DNA of 64,000 bases. Source: Maledivibacter halophilus (lineage in GTDB: Bacteria > Bacillota > Clostridia > Peptostreptococcales > Caminicellaceae). The notes beneath the pieces are model-generated. The model saw nothing but the letters and a program-made list of their open reading frames with translations. It did not search any database and was not told the origin of the DNA. The translations under genes were made by a program, and so were the position numbers. The stretch lies in the NCBI RefSeq assembly GCF_900167445.1, contig NZ_FUZT01000006.1, positions 248,001 through 312,000 on the forward strand, written 5' to 3'. Below are positions 26,002 through 34,765 of the stretch, one piece after another (the first letter of the stretch is position 1; the number at the start of each line of letters is the position of its first letter).

Positions 26002-26080
26002 TGAGAAATTGTTTTCTCATTTTTTTATTTGATCGAGAAAATATTTCTCATTTTAAAAGAGGGTGAGAAATATTTTCTCA
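26002..26080. promoter_or_regulatory. three phased palindromic activator sites (candidate UAS)
   Basis: TGAGAAATTGTTTTCTCA (26002-26019), CGAGAAAATATTTCTCA (26034-26050) and TGAGAAATATTTTCTCA (26064-26080) share the pattern GAGAAA-N3/4-TTTCTC. Centres are ~31.5 and 30 bases apart (about three helical turns), and lie about 62, 94 and 124 bases upstream of the predicted sigma-54 start. This is the usual layout for enhancer sites of a Fis-HTH activator. The third overlaps the regulator's stop codon. Confidence 0.8.
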
Positions 26081-26089
26081 TCCTCTTTT
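26055..26089 (-). terminator. intrinsic terminator of the sigma-54 activator gene
   Basis: AAAAGAGG and CCTCTTTT enclose the third TGAGAAA/TTTCTCA palindrome, making a 16-bp near-perfect stem around a 3-base centre. It doubles as a candidate activator site. Confidence 0.75.
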
Positions 26090-27904
26090 AAAATTATATT
26101 TTTTAATTTTATTATACAGGGTTCTTCTTGTAATTCCTAATTTTTCAGCAGCCTTTGTTCTATTCCAATTTGTTTCATTTAAAGCATCATTAATTAATTG
26201 TTTTTCTGCATGCTCAAAGTTTTTCAAATTTTCTTTAATAGCGTTTTGTTCCTGGAATATATCTAATTCATCAGAAAGTTTTTGAAGATATTCTGGTAAT
26301 ACATTTGTTTTTATGTATTTTCCATCACTTAATATACTGGCCCTTTCCAATACATGCTTTAGCTCTCGTACATTTCCTGGCCAATCATAATTCATAAATA
26401 TATCTAAGACATTACCAGTTAATTTTGTATTTTGATACCCAAATTTGTCGCCTATTTGTTTAAGAAAATGGTTTATTAATAAAGGAATATCTTCTTTATG
26501 CTTTCTCAAAGAAGGAGCATTAATTGAGATTACATTTAATCTATAATATAAATCTTCTCTAAACTTGCCTTCATTTACAGCTTCCCTCAAGTTTACATTG
26601 GTGGCACAAATGATTCTTACATCTATTTTTATGGTTTTATTTCCTCCAACTCTTTGAAATTCCTGTTGTTGTATAATTCTAAGAAGCTTAGCTTGAACAT
26701 CAAGATCCATTTCTCCAATTTCATCTAAAAATAAGGTTCCTTTGTCAGCCAATTCAAATTTACCTAACCTTCTTTTATCAGCTCCTGTAAAAGCACCTTT
26801 TTCATGACCAAAGAGTTCACTTTCTAAAATTCCCTTGGGAAAAGCAGCACAATTTATTTTGACAAAGGCTTCTCTATATCTTTTGCTATTATAATGAATA
26901 GCCCTTACAATCAATTCCTTTCCCGTTCCACTTTCTCCCTCAACTAAAACATTTACATCTTTATCTGCAACTTTATTTACTATATCGTATATCTCTTGCA
27001 TCCTTTTACTTTGTCCTACAATTTCATCGAATCCCTTTTTCTTTATTAATTCTTGCTTTAACCTTATATTCTCTTCTTTAATCTTATAAAAATTTTTAAA
27101 TTTTGCGGTTGTATTCTTGATACTTATTTCCGTAGGAATTCTTTCAAAGCTTGATCCTCCAATGTATCCCAGTGCTCCTGCTTTTTTATAAAACAAATTG
27201 GCTTGCTCAGGATCATTAATAGGGCCGCCATATACCATGTTTAAAATTTGGGGATTTAGCTTTTTAACAGTTTGTACTATTTCTTCTACATATTTCACAT
27301 ATTCACTTATACTTTTTCTTTGCTTTACACCTTTATCTCCACCAATTGTCCAGCCCAATTGAGTACATATTATATCAACATTTGCATTTACCATTTTTAC
27401 AGCCTGCTTTTTATCAAAGACAAAGGCAATGGTAAACATTCCTTTTTTTACTGCTTTTTCCATTAACTCTATTTCACAGTTATAGCCTAAGCCAATTTCC
27501 TCTAGTGCTTCTCTAAATACTCCATCAATTATTCCTATTGTAGGGAAATTAGTAACTCCATGAAAGCCAGCTTCTATTATTTTATTTAATAGTTCATCTT
27601 GATTCCATGTTAAATCAGTACCACATGCTCCAAATATAACCGGTTTATTGCGGACTCTTTGTAAGATTTCTCTTTTACCAAAATCCATGACCATATTATT
27701 ACTATTAGCAAAAGGCATCATACATCCTAACGAAGCCACTCCAGCATTCCTAAATCTCCCGGCACTTAATGCAAGTATTAAATCGGCGCCACCTTCATCA
27801 GCTTGTTTTGCAGCTAAACCAGAACCTACAGCCACACCAATAATAGGCTTATTTTTCTTTATGCTGGCTGATAAGGAATTTTTGATTATTTTTCTATTTA
27901 TCAT
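26078..27904 (-). CDS. sigma-54 activator with a PEP-hydrolase-like TIM-barrel sensor domain
   Basis: 608 aa. Residues 1-275 are a PF09370-type TIM barrel that aligns almost without gaps to the protein of the neighbouring operon (shared NFPT.G.IDG.FR, GGP, ERIPTEI). The two His of the enzyme-like protein are Gln182 (TQLGW) and Tyr225 (VYGGP) here, which suggests a ligand sensor without catalysis. Residues ~295-530 are the AAA+ sigma-54 domain: GESGTGKE (323-330), GAFTGA (370-375), DEIGEM and the arginine-finger region. A Fis-type HTH closes the chain (TNWNRTKAAEKLGITRRTLY). ATG follows AGGGATG. It likely drives the operon it precedes. Confidence 0.93.
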   Translation of the reverse strand: MINRKIIKNSLSASIKKNKPIIGVAVGSGLAAKQADEGGADLILALSAGRFRNAGVASLGCMMPFANSNNMVMDFGKREILQRVRNKPVIFGACGTDLTWNQDELLNKIIEAGFHGVTNFPTIGIIDGVFREALEEIGLGYNCEIELMEKAVKKGMFTIAFVFDKKQAVKMVNANVDIICTQLGWTIGGDKGVKQRKSISEYVKYVEEIVQTVKKLNPQILNMVYGGPINDPEQANLFYKKAGALGYIGGSSFERIPTEISIKNTTAKFKNFYKIKEENIRLKQELIKKKGFDEIVGQSKRMQEIYDIVNKVADKDVNVLVEGESGTGKELIVRAIHYNSKRYREAFVKINCAAFPKGILESELFGHEKGAFTGADKRRLGKFELADKGTLFLDEIGEMDLDVQAKLLRIIQQQEFQRVGGNKTIKIDVRIICATNVNLREAVNEGKFREDLYYRLNVISINAPSLRKHKEDIPLLINHFLKQIGDKFGYQNTKLTGNVLDIFMNYDWPGNVRELKHVLERASILSDGKYIKTNVLPEYLQKLSDELDIFQEQNAIKENLKNFEHAEKQLINDALNETNWNRTKAAEKLGITRRTLYNKIKKYNFKRG

Positions 27905-27952
27905 GAATTATCATCCCTATACTCATTTCCTAAAAATTGATAATATATTATA

Positions 27953-28113
27953 TGAGCAAATTGCATAATTACCTTCAGCAAAAACTATCTACTATATATA
28001 GTTTTAGAATCTACAAAGATACACTACCAAAATATATTTCATTATAAATAATTAAATTAAGGATAATATTCGCATATGCAATTTTGCCAAGTTAGAATTA
28101 TGAAATTTCCTTA
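27953..28113 (-). repeat. MITE-like repeat, copy C (161 bp, with insertion)
   Basis: Ends TGAGCAAATTGCATAATTAC and AGTTAGAATTATGAAATTTC; inverted relative to the 5519 copy and about 40 bp longer in the middle. It lies upstream of the sigma-54 activator gene. Confidence 0.7.
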
Positions 28114-28161
28114 TATATTAAATTTCATTAAAAGAAATAATTTTCTTATAATAGTTTTATA

Positions 28162-28686
28162 TTACTCAAAAATATATGAATCTAAAACTTTCCACTTGAT
28201 TTTTATGTCATTTTCTTTTTCATTAATTATCTCATATCTAAGCAGCATATATCCAAGAGTATGGCCGTCTTCAAAATAAGCAAAAATCCATTTATCAGTT
28301 AAGACATAAATATCTTCAATTGAAAAGAAGGACATTGTTCCACCTAAGGAGCCTTCATATGGGATTAATTCAGGGTGATTCATAAGGTCTTTCTTAATTT
28401 TAATTGGATCGTCGATACCTTTATCCTTTAGATTGTCTAACATAAGTGCATCAAGCTTAGGTAATTTTTCAATAATTGTATCTTTTCTTTTTATTATTTC
28501 ATTTAATTCTTTAATAGTATTTTCTTTTGATTCAATTTCTTTATTTAAATCTTCGACTAAACTTTGATGGTTTCTATTAGATACATTTACTTCATTAGTT
28601 AAATTGTGTTTATCAATGACCAGGTATATTAGCATGGAAATTAATAATATATAAACAAAGATATTAAAGATTTTCTTTTTATTCAT
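28162..28686 (-). CDS. hypothetical membrane-anchored coiled-coil protein
   Basis: 174 aa: one N-terminal transmembrane helix (IFNIFVYILLISMLIYLVI), a heptad-rich region (SLVEDLNKEIESKENTIKEL...) and an ~85-residue C-terminal domain (GSLGGTMSFFSIEDIYVLTD, IFAYFEDGHTLGYMLLRYEI) that looks like a small NTF2/PepSY-type sensor. No family recognised. ATG 28686 follows GGAGG by 7 bases; a longer frame to 28719 would contain that site. Confidence 0.6.
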   Translation of the reverse strand: MNKKKIFNIFVYILLISMLIYLVIDKHNLTNEVNVSNRNHQSLVEDLNKEIESKENTIKELNEIIKRKDTIIEKLPKLDALMLDNLKDKGIDDPIKIKKDLMNHPELIPYEGSLGGTMSFFSIEDIYVLTDKWIFAYFEDGHTLGYMLLRYEIINEKENDIKIKWKVLDSYIFE

Positions 28687-28763
28687 AAAACACCTCCATA
28701 GAATTAGTTTATAGTACATATTTTAACATATTTTATAATAGATTTCATGTAGGCTTTAATAGT

Positions 28764-28877
28764 TTATTTTACAATTTCAATAAGATGTTTTGTAAAATTT
28801 TTTTCCATCCTGAACTTTTGAATAAGTTTTCGCCTGGTGGCACATATGTTAGCACTACCCTTATATCCTTTTTTCAT
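28764..28877 (-). other. doubtful 37-codon frame
   Basis: ATG 28877 to TAA 28764 gives a basic peptide (MKKGYKGSANICATRRKLIQ...). No ribosome binding site precedes it. Possibly the tail of a lost gene. The rest of 28687-29124 shows only the palindrome at 28998. Confidence 0.25.
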
Positions 28878-28997
28878 GGGGGATAAATGTAATTATTTTA
28901 AATGTTAAAAAATTTTATACATTATAAATATATTACAATATATTATTTTCTACATAAAATTACATATTTTTGAATATACATATAGTACAGTATAGAT

Positions 28998-29009
28998 GAG
29001 TGATCACTC
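28998..29009. promoter_or_regulatory. GAGTGATCACTC palindrome, possible TetR-type operator
   Basis: A perfect 12-base palindrome about 115 bases before the 134-aa gene at 29125, next to TATAGT/TATAGAT promoter-like hexamers. TetR-family regulators in Firmicutes often bind such GATC-centred sites. No TetR gene is in the window. Confidence 0.4.
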
Positions 29010-29124
29010 GAATAAAAAATGTAACTAATGAAAAAAAGTATAGCAATGATATTAACTACTATAGTTGACTATTCTATCATAAGAATTAATAATCTAATAT
29101 TTTTGGGAGAGAAGTGAATTATAT

Positions 29125-29529
29125 ATGAGGAATGGAAAAGATATCATAGAAATATTGATTGTAATAAGTGTTGGTATATTACTATTGAATTTAGTGGGAG
29201 ATTTTAGTGCCAAAATAAAAATAGCATCTGAGAGACTAAATGTACAAGAGTATAATAAATACAGAGTTGTAATAGCTTCTCTAATGACGTTATTTGGTGC
29301 ACTAATTGAATGGAGAAATATTGTTAAGATTTTCACCAAAGGCTTTTGCTTTAGATTTAGCCTCTTTATTATTGCAATATTTCTTATATTATTTCCAATG
29401 ATTCCTTGGGAGATTATGCTAAGTATATTTAAGTTTAAAGCAGCTATTTATCTTTCTGCATATATTAGCACTGCACTAAGCATACTAGGAGGTATTTTAC
29501 TAGTACGTTCTTTTAGAAAATGTGAGTAA
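29125..29529 (+). CDS. hypothetical small membrane protein
   Basis: 134 aa with four hydrophobic segments (about residues 9-27, 45-62, 72-95, 103-125). No family recognised. GGGAGAGAAG precedes ATG at a somewhat long spacing. It has its own terminator downstream, and a palindromic operator-like site upstream suggests a regulated single gene. Confidence 0.6.
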   Translation: MRNGKDIIEILIVISVGILLLNLVGDFSAKIKIASERLNVQEYNKYRVVIASLMTLFGALIEWRNIVKIFTKGFCFRFSLFIIAIFLILFPMIPWEIMLSIFKFKAAIYLSAYISTALSILGGILLVRSFRKCE

Positions 29530-29612
29530 TAAGCATAATTTTGAAATTTCATGGAACTTCAGAAACTTATTAGTTCAAGATATAAAAATTTAATCAAAAG
29601 GGATATATAGAA

Positions 29613-29650
29613 GAAAATGAGACTGGAGCTGTGGCTATAGTCTCATTTTC
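29613..29650 (+). terminator. intrinsic terminator
   Basis: GAAAATGAGACT (29613-29624) pairs perfectly with AGTCTCATTTTC (29639-29650), then TTTG. It ends the 134-aa membrane protein gene. Confidence 0.8.
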
Positions 29651-29673
29651 TTTGTAGAATTAGTAAAGTCGGA

Positions 29674-29712
29674 TATAAAGATAACCAGAATTCGATATTG
29701 GTTATCTTTATA
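29674..29712 (-). terminator. intrinsic terminator of the ABC exporter gene
   Basis: TATAAAGATAACCA and TTGGTTATCTTTATA form a ~14-bp stem; on the minus strand it follows the exporter stop by about 45 bases. Confidence 0.65.
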
Positions 29713-29757
29713 AAAGTATCATGCTATTTTAAATTCAAAAGCGATTATCTATAAAGT

Positions 29758-31497
29758 CTAAACTGCTACATCATTTTTTATACTATCTTTAAATTGAAGT
29801 TTATATAATTTAGAATATAAACCATTCTTCTTAATTAAATCCTTATGTTTTCCTTTTTCTTGTATACCATTATCTGTAAGAACAATTATATTGTCGGCAT
29901 TTTTTATTGTAGACAATCTATGGGCTATAACTAGGGTTGTTCTACCCTTTGAAAGCTTTTCTAGTGCTGCTTGGATCTTCACCTCTGTTTCATTGTCTAA
30001 AGCTGAAGTGGCTTCATCTAGTATAAGAATAGGAGGATTTTTTAAAAATACCCTTGCAATTGATATTCTTTGTTTTTGTCCGCCAGAAAGCTTTACGCCT
30101 TTTTCTCCAATATGTGTATTATACTGATTTGGTAATGTCATGATAAAATCATGAATATTAGCTTCCTTTGCTGCTACTATAACTTCTTTATCAGTGGCAT
30201 CTGGCCTACCATAAAGAATATTATCTTTTATAGTTCCTGTAAATAAAAATATGTTTTGCTGAACTAGGCCAATATTTTTTCTTAGTGACTTAATGTCAAT
30301 ATCCTTTATGTTTTTTTCATCTATCAGAATATCACCAGCTTCAACATCATAAAATCGAGGTATTAAGTGACATAAAGTTGTTTTCCCTCCACCAGAAGGG
30401 CCTACAAGTGCCACTGTTTTTCCTGAATCTATAGTTAGATTTATGTTTTTAAGAACTGATTCCTTTTCATTATAGTTGAAAGTAACATCTTTAAGCTCTA
30501 TTTTGCCATTTATATCAGTTAATTTAATAGCATTTTTTTTGTTCACTATTTCTGGTTTAATCTCTAATATTTGAATAAATCTTTCAAAGCCTGTCATACC
30601 CAGCTGGAATTGTTGTGCAAATTGAGTGAGTCTTCTAATTGGCTGCATAAAGAAATTAACATATAAGAGGTATGCAACTAGGTCTGCAAGATTGATTAAG
30701 CCTTTATATACAAATATTCCTCCTGCTCCTATTACTAGAAGGTTAAGTAGATTAGATAAAAAGTTAATACCAGTAAAAAATTCAGCCATTGATTTAAAAG
30801 CAAACTCCCTAGATTCTTTGAATTCTCTATTACCTTCAGAGAATTTTCTCATTTCATATTCTTCATTGGCGTAGGATTTGGCCACTCTTATTCCAGAAAT
30901 ACTGTTTTCAAGCTGTGAATTTACATTTGCTATCTTTTTTCTTACATTTCTAAATGCATTGCTCATTTTTTCTCTTTTAACTATGGCAAACCAAATCATA
31001 ATTGGGACAAAGGTAAATATTATTAATGTAAGTCTCCATTCAATATTTAAAAGTATTACAAATGAGCCAATAATCATAACAGCAGATAAAAATAAGTCCT
31101 CTGGTCCATGATGTGCCAATTCGGATATTTCTCTAAGATCATTTATTACCCTTGACATTATATGTCCAGTTCTTGTTTCATCAAAGTATTTTGTATCCAG
31201 TGTTTGTATATGGGAAAAAAGGTCATTTCTCATATCGGCTTCCATTCTTGTCCCCACAACATGTCCCCAATAGTCAACAATATAATTAAATATTGCTCTC
31301 AATATGTATAGAAAAAAAAGAGTTCCAATTACAATATAAAAAGTTCTTGTCTTCCCGTTGGGTAAAATATCATTTAAAAGACTTCTAGTTGCTATAGGGA
31401 AAACCAGATCAATTGATGCCATTAAAAAAGCACAAAACATATCGAGAATAAATAATTTTCTATGTGGTTTGTAATAGGATGCAAATTTTTTAATCAC
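29758..31497 (-). CDS. ABC exporter (fused permease and ATPase), MsbA/LmrA-like
   Basis: 579 aa half-exporter: six transmembrane helices in an ABC_membrane domain (to ~residue 310), then an ATPase with Walker A GPSGGGKTT, Q-loop, signature LSGGQKQRIS, Walker B ILILDEATSALD and the H-loop His in VIAHRLSTI. It exports a lipid, drug or peptide; the substrate is open. The start is GTG 31497, since AAAGGGG lies 8 bases upstream; a frame 23 codons longer would include that site. It probably homodimerises because no partner gene is adjacent. It follows the 76-aa gene by ~90 bases. Confidence 0.9.
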   Translation of the reverse strand: MIKKFASYYKPHRKLFILDMFCAFLMASIDLVFPIATRSLLNDILPNGKTRTFYIVIGTLFFLYILRAIFNYIVDYWGHVVGTRMEADMRNDLFSHIQTLDTKYFDETRTGHIMSRVINDLREISELAHHGPEDLFLSAVMIIGSFVILLNIEWRLTLIIFTFVPIMIWFAIVKREKMSNAFRNVRKKIANVNSQLENSISGIRVAKSYANEEYEMRKFSEGNREFKESREFAFKSMAEFFTGINFLSNLLNLLVIGAGGIFVYKGLINLADLVAYLLYVNFFMQPIRRLTQFAQQFQLGMTGFERFIQILEIKPEIVNKKNAIKLTDINGKIELKDVTFNYNEKESVLKNINLTIDSGKTVALVGPSGGGKTTLCHLIPRFYDVEAGDILIDEKNIKDIDIKSLRKNIGLVQQNIFLFTGTIKDNILYGRPDATDKEVIVAAKEANIHDFIMTLPNQYNTHIGEKGVKLSGGQKQRISIARVFLKNPPILILDEATSALDNETEVKIQAALEKLSKGRTTLVIAHRLSTIKNADNIIVLTDNGIQEKGKHKDLIKKNGLYSKLYKLQFKDSIKNDVAV

Positions 31498-31585
31498 TAT
31501 ATCATCCCCTTTAATAAAATAATAAGCGTTATAAATGAGTTTATTATAAATTATATAAATTTTCAATTCTATTTTTCAATTTTTT

Positions 31586-31816
31586 TTATTTTTTCATAAA
31601 TTCTTCCTTAGAAATTGCTGTTATATATTTTTTATTGATACCAGTACTATTTGAAACACTTTCTACCAGTTTTTCTGCAGCATTTTCATATTCTTCTTTA
31701 TCTAAAGGTAAATACCTTTCTAAACTAAGGGTTGCATAATCATTTAAGCTTTTTTCATCTGATTTTGACTCATTTTCTATTTTAAAATAGAAATCATATT
31801 TATATTTTTTTCCCAT
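31586..31816 (-). CDS. small hypothetical protein beside the recombinase-like gene
   Basis: 76 aa, acidic and basic mixture with no hydrophobic segment; FYFKIENESKSDEKSLNDYA and a helical C-terminus (KYITAISKEEFMKK). AGGAGAG precedes ATG. It lies 21 bases after the recombinase-like gene, so the two are probably one transcript. No family recognised. Confidence 0.6.
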   Translation of the reverse strand: MGKKYKYDFYFKIENESKSDEKSLNDYATLSLERYLPLDKEEYENAAEKLVESVSNSTGINKKYITAISKEEFMKK

Positions 31817-31837
31817 TATTATCTCTCCTCTATAAAA

Positions 31838-32758
31838 TTATTTTATTTTAATATTTAAGTAGTCAATTGCATTATCCTCTAAAACAGGAATTGAATAATT
31901 ATATCTATCAGCTAATTTAGTGTTTGACCAACCAAACTGTTCTTTAGCTTTTTGTGCTGAAGAACCATTTTTAAGGCATAAGGCAGCGGCACTATGTCTT
32001 AAATCTCTTGGAGTATAGATATGTTCAAATTCAGCTTTTTTACATGCGTCAGTTAATACTTTTCTCAGCCATCTACCGCTAATGGGTTTCCCAAATTTAT
32101 TTAGAAAAACATGGGAATCTTTACTTACTGGTCCAATGGATTCGCGATATTTTGCTAATAGTTCTGCAATATCTGTAGATACCTTAATATACCTTTTTTC
32201 ATTATTTTTGATAGTAAATTCAATAGCGATATTGCCATTAGCATCTTCTATAAACTGATTCCATTTAAGAATAGTTGCTTCCTTTAGTGTCAATCCAGAT
32301 GTAAATATCAGCATTAAAGCAATATAATCTCTAAAGTTACCTTCTTTTAAAATACCTATTAACTGATCAAGCTCCGATAAAGATATTATTTTATCACTGG
32401 AAATACTTCTAGGAGCAGCTGGTTTTTTAACTGATTTAAAGTGATTAAAGAAAGAAGATGGTATAAATTTATATACTAGTTTTACGCTTTCAATATAATT
32501 AAAAAAACTAAACAAGTAGATATAAATTTTTTCAACAGTAAAAATGCTAATTTTCCCTTTTCTTGCTTTATCTTTAAGACTATTTATATAAGATTCACAG
32601 TCTTTTCTATTAGCATATAAATAATCTTTTCCTAGAAATTCTGTAAATCTTAATATTTCCCTTTTATAATCTCTGCGGGTTTTTTCAAGTTTTAATCTTT
32701 CAATAGAGAAATATTCAATAAGATTTTTACTGTTGTTTGAAATAATATTTTTACTCAT
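31838..32758 (-). CDS. tyrosine-recombinase-fold protein with degenerate catalytic residues
   Basis: 306 aa with an N-terminal SAM-like core-binding domain and a C-terminal XerC/D-like fold. The catalytic set is incomplete. The first Arg (GLRxxEL in active enzymes) is Thr in TSGLTLKEATIL. The HxxR box reads RDLRHSAAALCL, so the His is Arg. The second Arg, a Trp in the His/Trp position (FGWSNTKL) and the Tyr (DRYNY) remain. It probably binds DNA but does not cut. ATG 32758 follows AAAGGAGGA; an in-frame start at 32785 is too early. Co-transcribed with the 76-aa gene. Confidence 0.8.
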   Translation of the reverse strand: MSKNIISNNSKNLIEYFSIERLKLEKTRRDYKREILRFTEFLGKDYLYANRKDCESYINSLKDKARKGKISIFTVEKIYIYLFSFFNYIESVKLVYKFIPSSFFNHFKSVKKPAAPRSISSDKIISLSELDQLIGILKEGNFRDYIALMLIFTSGLTLKEATILKWNQFIEDANGNIAIEFTIKNNEKRYIKVSTDIAELLAKYRESIGPVSKDSHVFLNKFGKPISGRWLRKVLTDACKKAEFEHIYTPRDLRHSAAALCLKNGSSAQKAKEQFGWSNTKLADRYNYSIPVLEDNAIDYLNIKIK

Positions 32759-32951
32759 TGAGCAATCCTCCTTTATTAAAACCAATGATTATATTTTAAT
32801 TGTATATAGTTATAATATACTAGTTCCGCGTTGTATATGCAAGTTTAAAGAATTTTTAAATTAATTGTTTTTTTGTGAATTAGAGTTTCTATTTATGTTT
32901 GTTATTTCAGAGTTTATTACAACTCGGAATATTGTTATTCTTATACTATCC

Positions 32952-33512
32952 TTATTTTTTCTCTAGTAATTCCCATTCTTCCTTTAATAAACGATATTCT
33001 ACTCTATCATATAATTTTCCATCTAAAAGCATATGTTTTTTAAATTCACCTTCCTTTATCATGCCAACCTTCTTCATTACTCTTTCTGAGCCAATATTTT
33101 CTTTTATACACCCCGACTCAATCTTAATTACACCTGCTTCATTAAATCCATATTTTATTACTTCTCTTGCTGCTTCAGTTACTATTCCCCTTCTCCAAAA
33201 CTTAGGTCTAATAAAATATCCTAGTTCAACAACTTTTCCATATGAAAAATCGATGATAACAGTAAAGCCTATTTCACCAATATATTCATCAGTATCCTTC
33301 ATTATTATGGCAAAAAAATATTTTGTTCTATTTTCTAATTTTGATTCCTTTATTGCTTCATATAAATTTTGCTTTGATTGATCCATATTCTTAGTTTTTA
33401 TATCTTGCAAATAATACATTGCTTTCTCGTCTACTAGAAGTTTATGTATTGAATCAGTATCTTTCTCCAAATGATCTCTTATGATTAATCTTTTGGTTTC
33501 TATTTTCACCAT
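32952..33512 (-). CDS. GNAT acetyltransferase, RimJ/RimL-like
   Basis: 186 aa. Starts with the RimJ/L-type IETKRLIIRDHLEKD, continues with YIGEIGFTVI, ELGYFIRPKFWRRGIVTEAA (acetyl-CoA loop) and NIGSERVMKKVGM. Members acetylate ribosomal proteins or small molecules. GAGGGG precedes ATG. Monocistronic as far as can be seen. Confidence 0.87.
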   Translation of the reverse strand: MVKIETKRLIIRDHLEKDTDSIHKLLVDEKAMYYLQDIKTKNMDQSKQNLYEAIKESKLENRTKYFFAIIMKDTDEYIGEIGFTVIIDFSYGKVVELGYFIRPKFWRRGIVTEAAREVIKYGFNEAGVIKIESGCIKENIGSERVMKKVGMIKEGEFKKHMLLDGKLYDRVEYRLLKEEWELLEKK

Positions 33513-33831
33513 GATATCAACCCCTCATTCTTTGATTTTTAAATTTTATTTTCAAAATTGAAGAAATTATATATTTAATCTATTAGCCAAGAGATTAATA
33601 TAGTTATTTTATAATATAATATATTTTGATGTTATAGCTTTAAAAATAAAATAATTATATAATTTCCTTAATTAATAATTTTCTGTGTTTTTTTTGGTAA
33701 TTAATGATATAATATTAATATAAACTGTAATCGTTTTCCTGTAAAGTTATATATGGTTTATTCTCTAATTTTAAGAGATTTTATGAAATTAAAAAGTTAA
33801 CTTAAAATAAAATAAGGAAGGAGGTAATATT
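33513..33831. other. intergenic region, divergent promoters presumed
   Basis: About 320 AT-rich bases between divergent genes. No repeat, RNA fold or operator stands out. Confidence 0.4.
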
Positions 33832-34101
33832 GTGAATGGTTTAGCTGCTGTTGATTTTGGAGTGGCAACTGATAGTACTATAGCTTCAAATAGCTTAGAT
33901 AGCAATACTATCAAAAGCCTGCTGCTCTTAACAAATCTGGAACATAAAAAGTTCCTAATAACAGAAAACGGTAAACCAATAGCCGCAATGGTTCCTGCTT
34001 ATGAAGAAAAAAATACTGATTTACCTTCAAAAAAGCTTAGTGAACATGAAATAAATCAATTATTGGATGAATATGAAAATCAATTAGATAATTTAATTTA
34101 G
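33832..34101 (+). CDS. Phd/YefM-like orphan protein
   Basis: 89 aa beginning with GTG after GGAAGGAGG. The centre (HKKFLITENGKPIAAMVPAY) matches the DNA-binding core of Phd/YefM antitoxins, while the N-terminal ~25 residues are not typical and the C-terminus is an acidic helix (LSEHEINQLLDEYENQLDNL) of the kind that wraps a toxin. No Doc, YoeB or VapC gene follows; a terminator comes 90 bases later. An orphan antitoxin or a regulator derived from one. Confidence 0.6.
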   Translation: MNGLAAVDFGVATDSTIASNSLDSNTIKSLLLLTNLEHKKFLITENGKPIAAMVPAYEEKNTDLPSKKLSEHEINQLLDEYENQLDNLI

Positions 34102-34189
34102 CCAATAATATAGAAAAACCTTATCTGTTATAAATTTATATAAGAAAAATATATTTAAAAACTTTATATCTTTTACAAAATCAATTTGT

Positions 34190-34229
34190 CCAAGGTAATA
34201 TTTATTCTAATTAGAATATATTATCTTGG
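34190..34229 (+). terminator. intrinsic terminator of the Phd-like gene
   Basis: CCAAGGTAATAT pairs with an ATATTATCTTGG-type arm, then GGGCTTTTG. Read on the plus strand. Confidence 0.6.
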
Positions 34230-34248
34230 GCTTTTGATATATATTTGA

Positions 34249-34749
34249 TTAAGAAAATATTCTCTTTTTCATGATAAAAGCATTCAATATTTTTCCTGTC
34301 CAGTTTAGTTCTATCTTTTCTGCCACATTAAAACCATTTACCTTCCAAAACTTTAATACATTTCTATCATAATTGGTAACAACATCAATTCGTATATCCC
34401 GAGCTCCTTTAGATTTTACATAGTCTTCAAACCCCAAATATATTTCCTTCCCATATCCCATTTTTTTATGATTATTATGGATAATTATTAAAGATAAATA
34501 GCATTTTTCCTTAAGTGAAAAGTCTATTATTCCAATAATCTCTTTCGTTTTTTTACAAATTATTTTACAAGAATAAAAACCTTCCTCTTTCATATTTTTG
34601 ATTTCTTTTTTTATCCAATCTATATCTACACTTTTTCTCGACATATGGGCTTGCAAAAAATTAATATTGGAATTATATATTTCAACAATTCCAGGTAAAT
34701 CTTCTTTTTCTACTGTATCTACATAAAATTTTTCTGTTTGAAAAATCAT
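34249..34749 (-). CDS. GNAT family N-acetyltransferase
   Basis: 166 aa. GNAT fold with LSLIIIHNNHKKMGYGKEIY as the cofactor loop (the usual RxxGxG is KKMGYG) and NVLKFWKVNGFNV as the C-terminal motif. Substrate unknown. GGAGTGA precedes ATG. It follows purB divergence and has no partner. Confidence 0.8.
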   Translation of the reverse strand: MIFQTEKFYVDTVEKEDLPGIVEIYNSNINFLQAHMSRKSVDIDWIKKEIKNMKEEGFYSCKIICKKTKEIIGIIDFSLKEKCYLSLIIIHNNHKKMGYGKEIYLGFEDYVKSKGARDIRIDVVTNYDRNVLKFWKVNGFNVAEKIELNWTGKILNAFIMKKRIFS

Positions 34750-34765
34750 TTTATCACTCCAATTA

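Noticed and set aside
26002..26080. The three palindromes as a short CRISPR-like array
   Set aside because: Units are 17-18 bp and self-complementary, spacers only ~14 bases, and the position between a sigma-54 activator and its promoter explains them.
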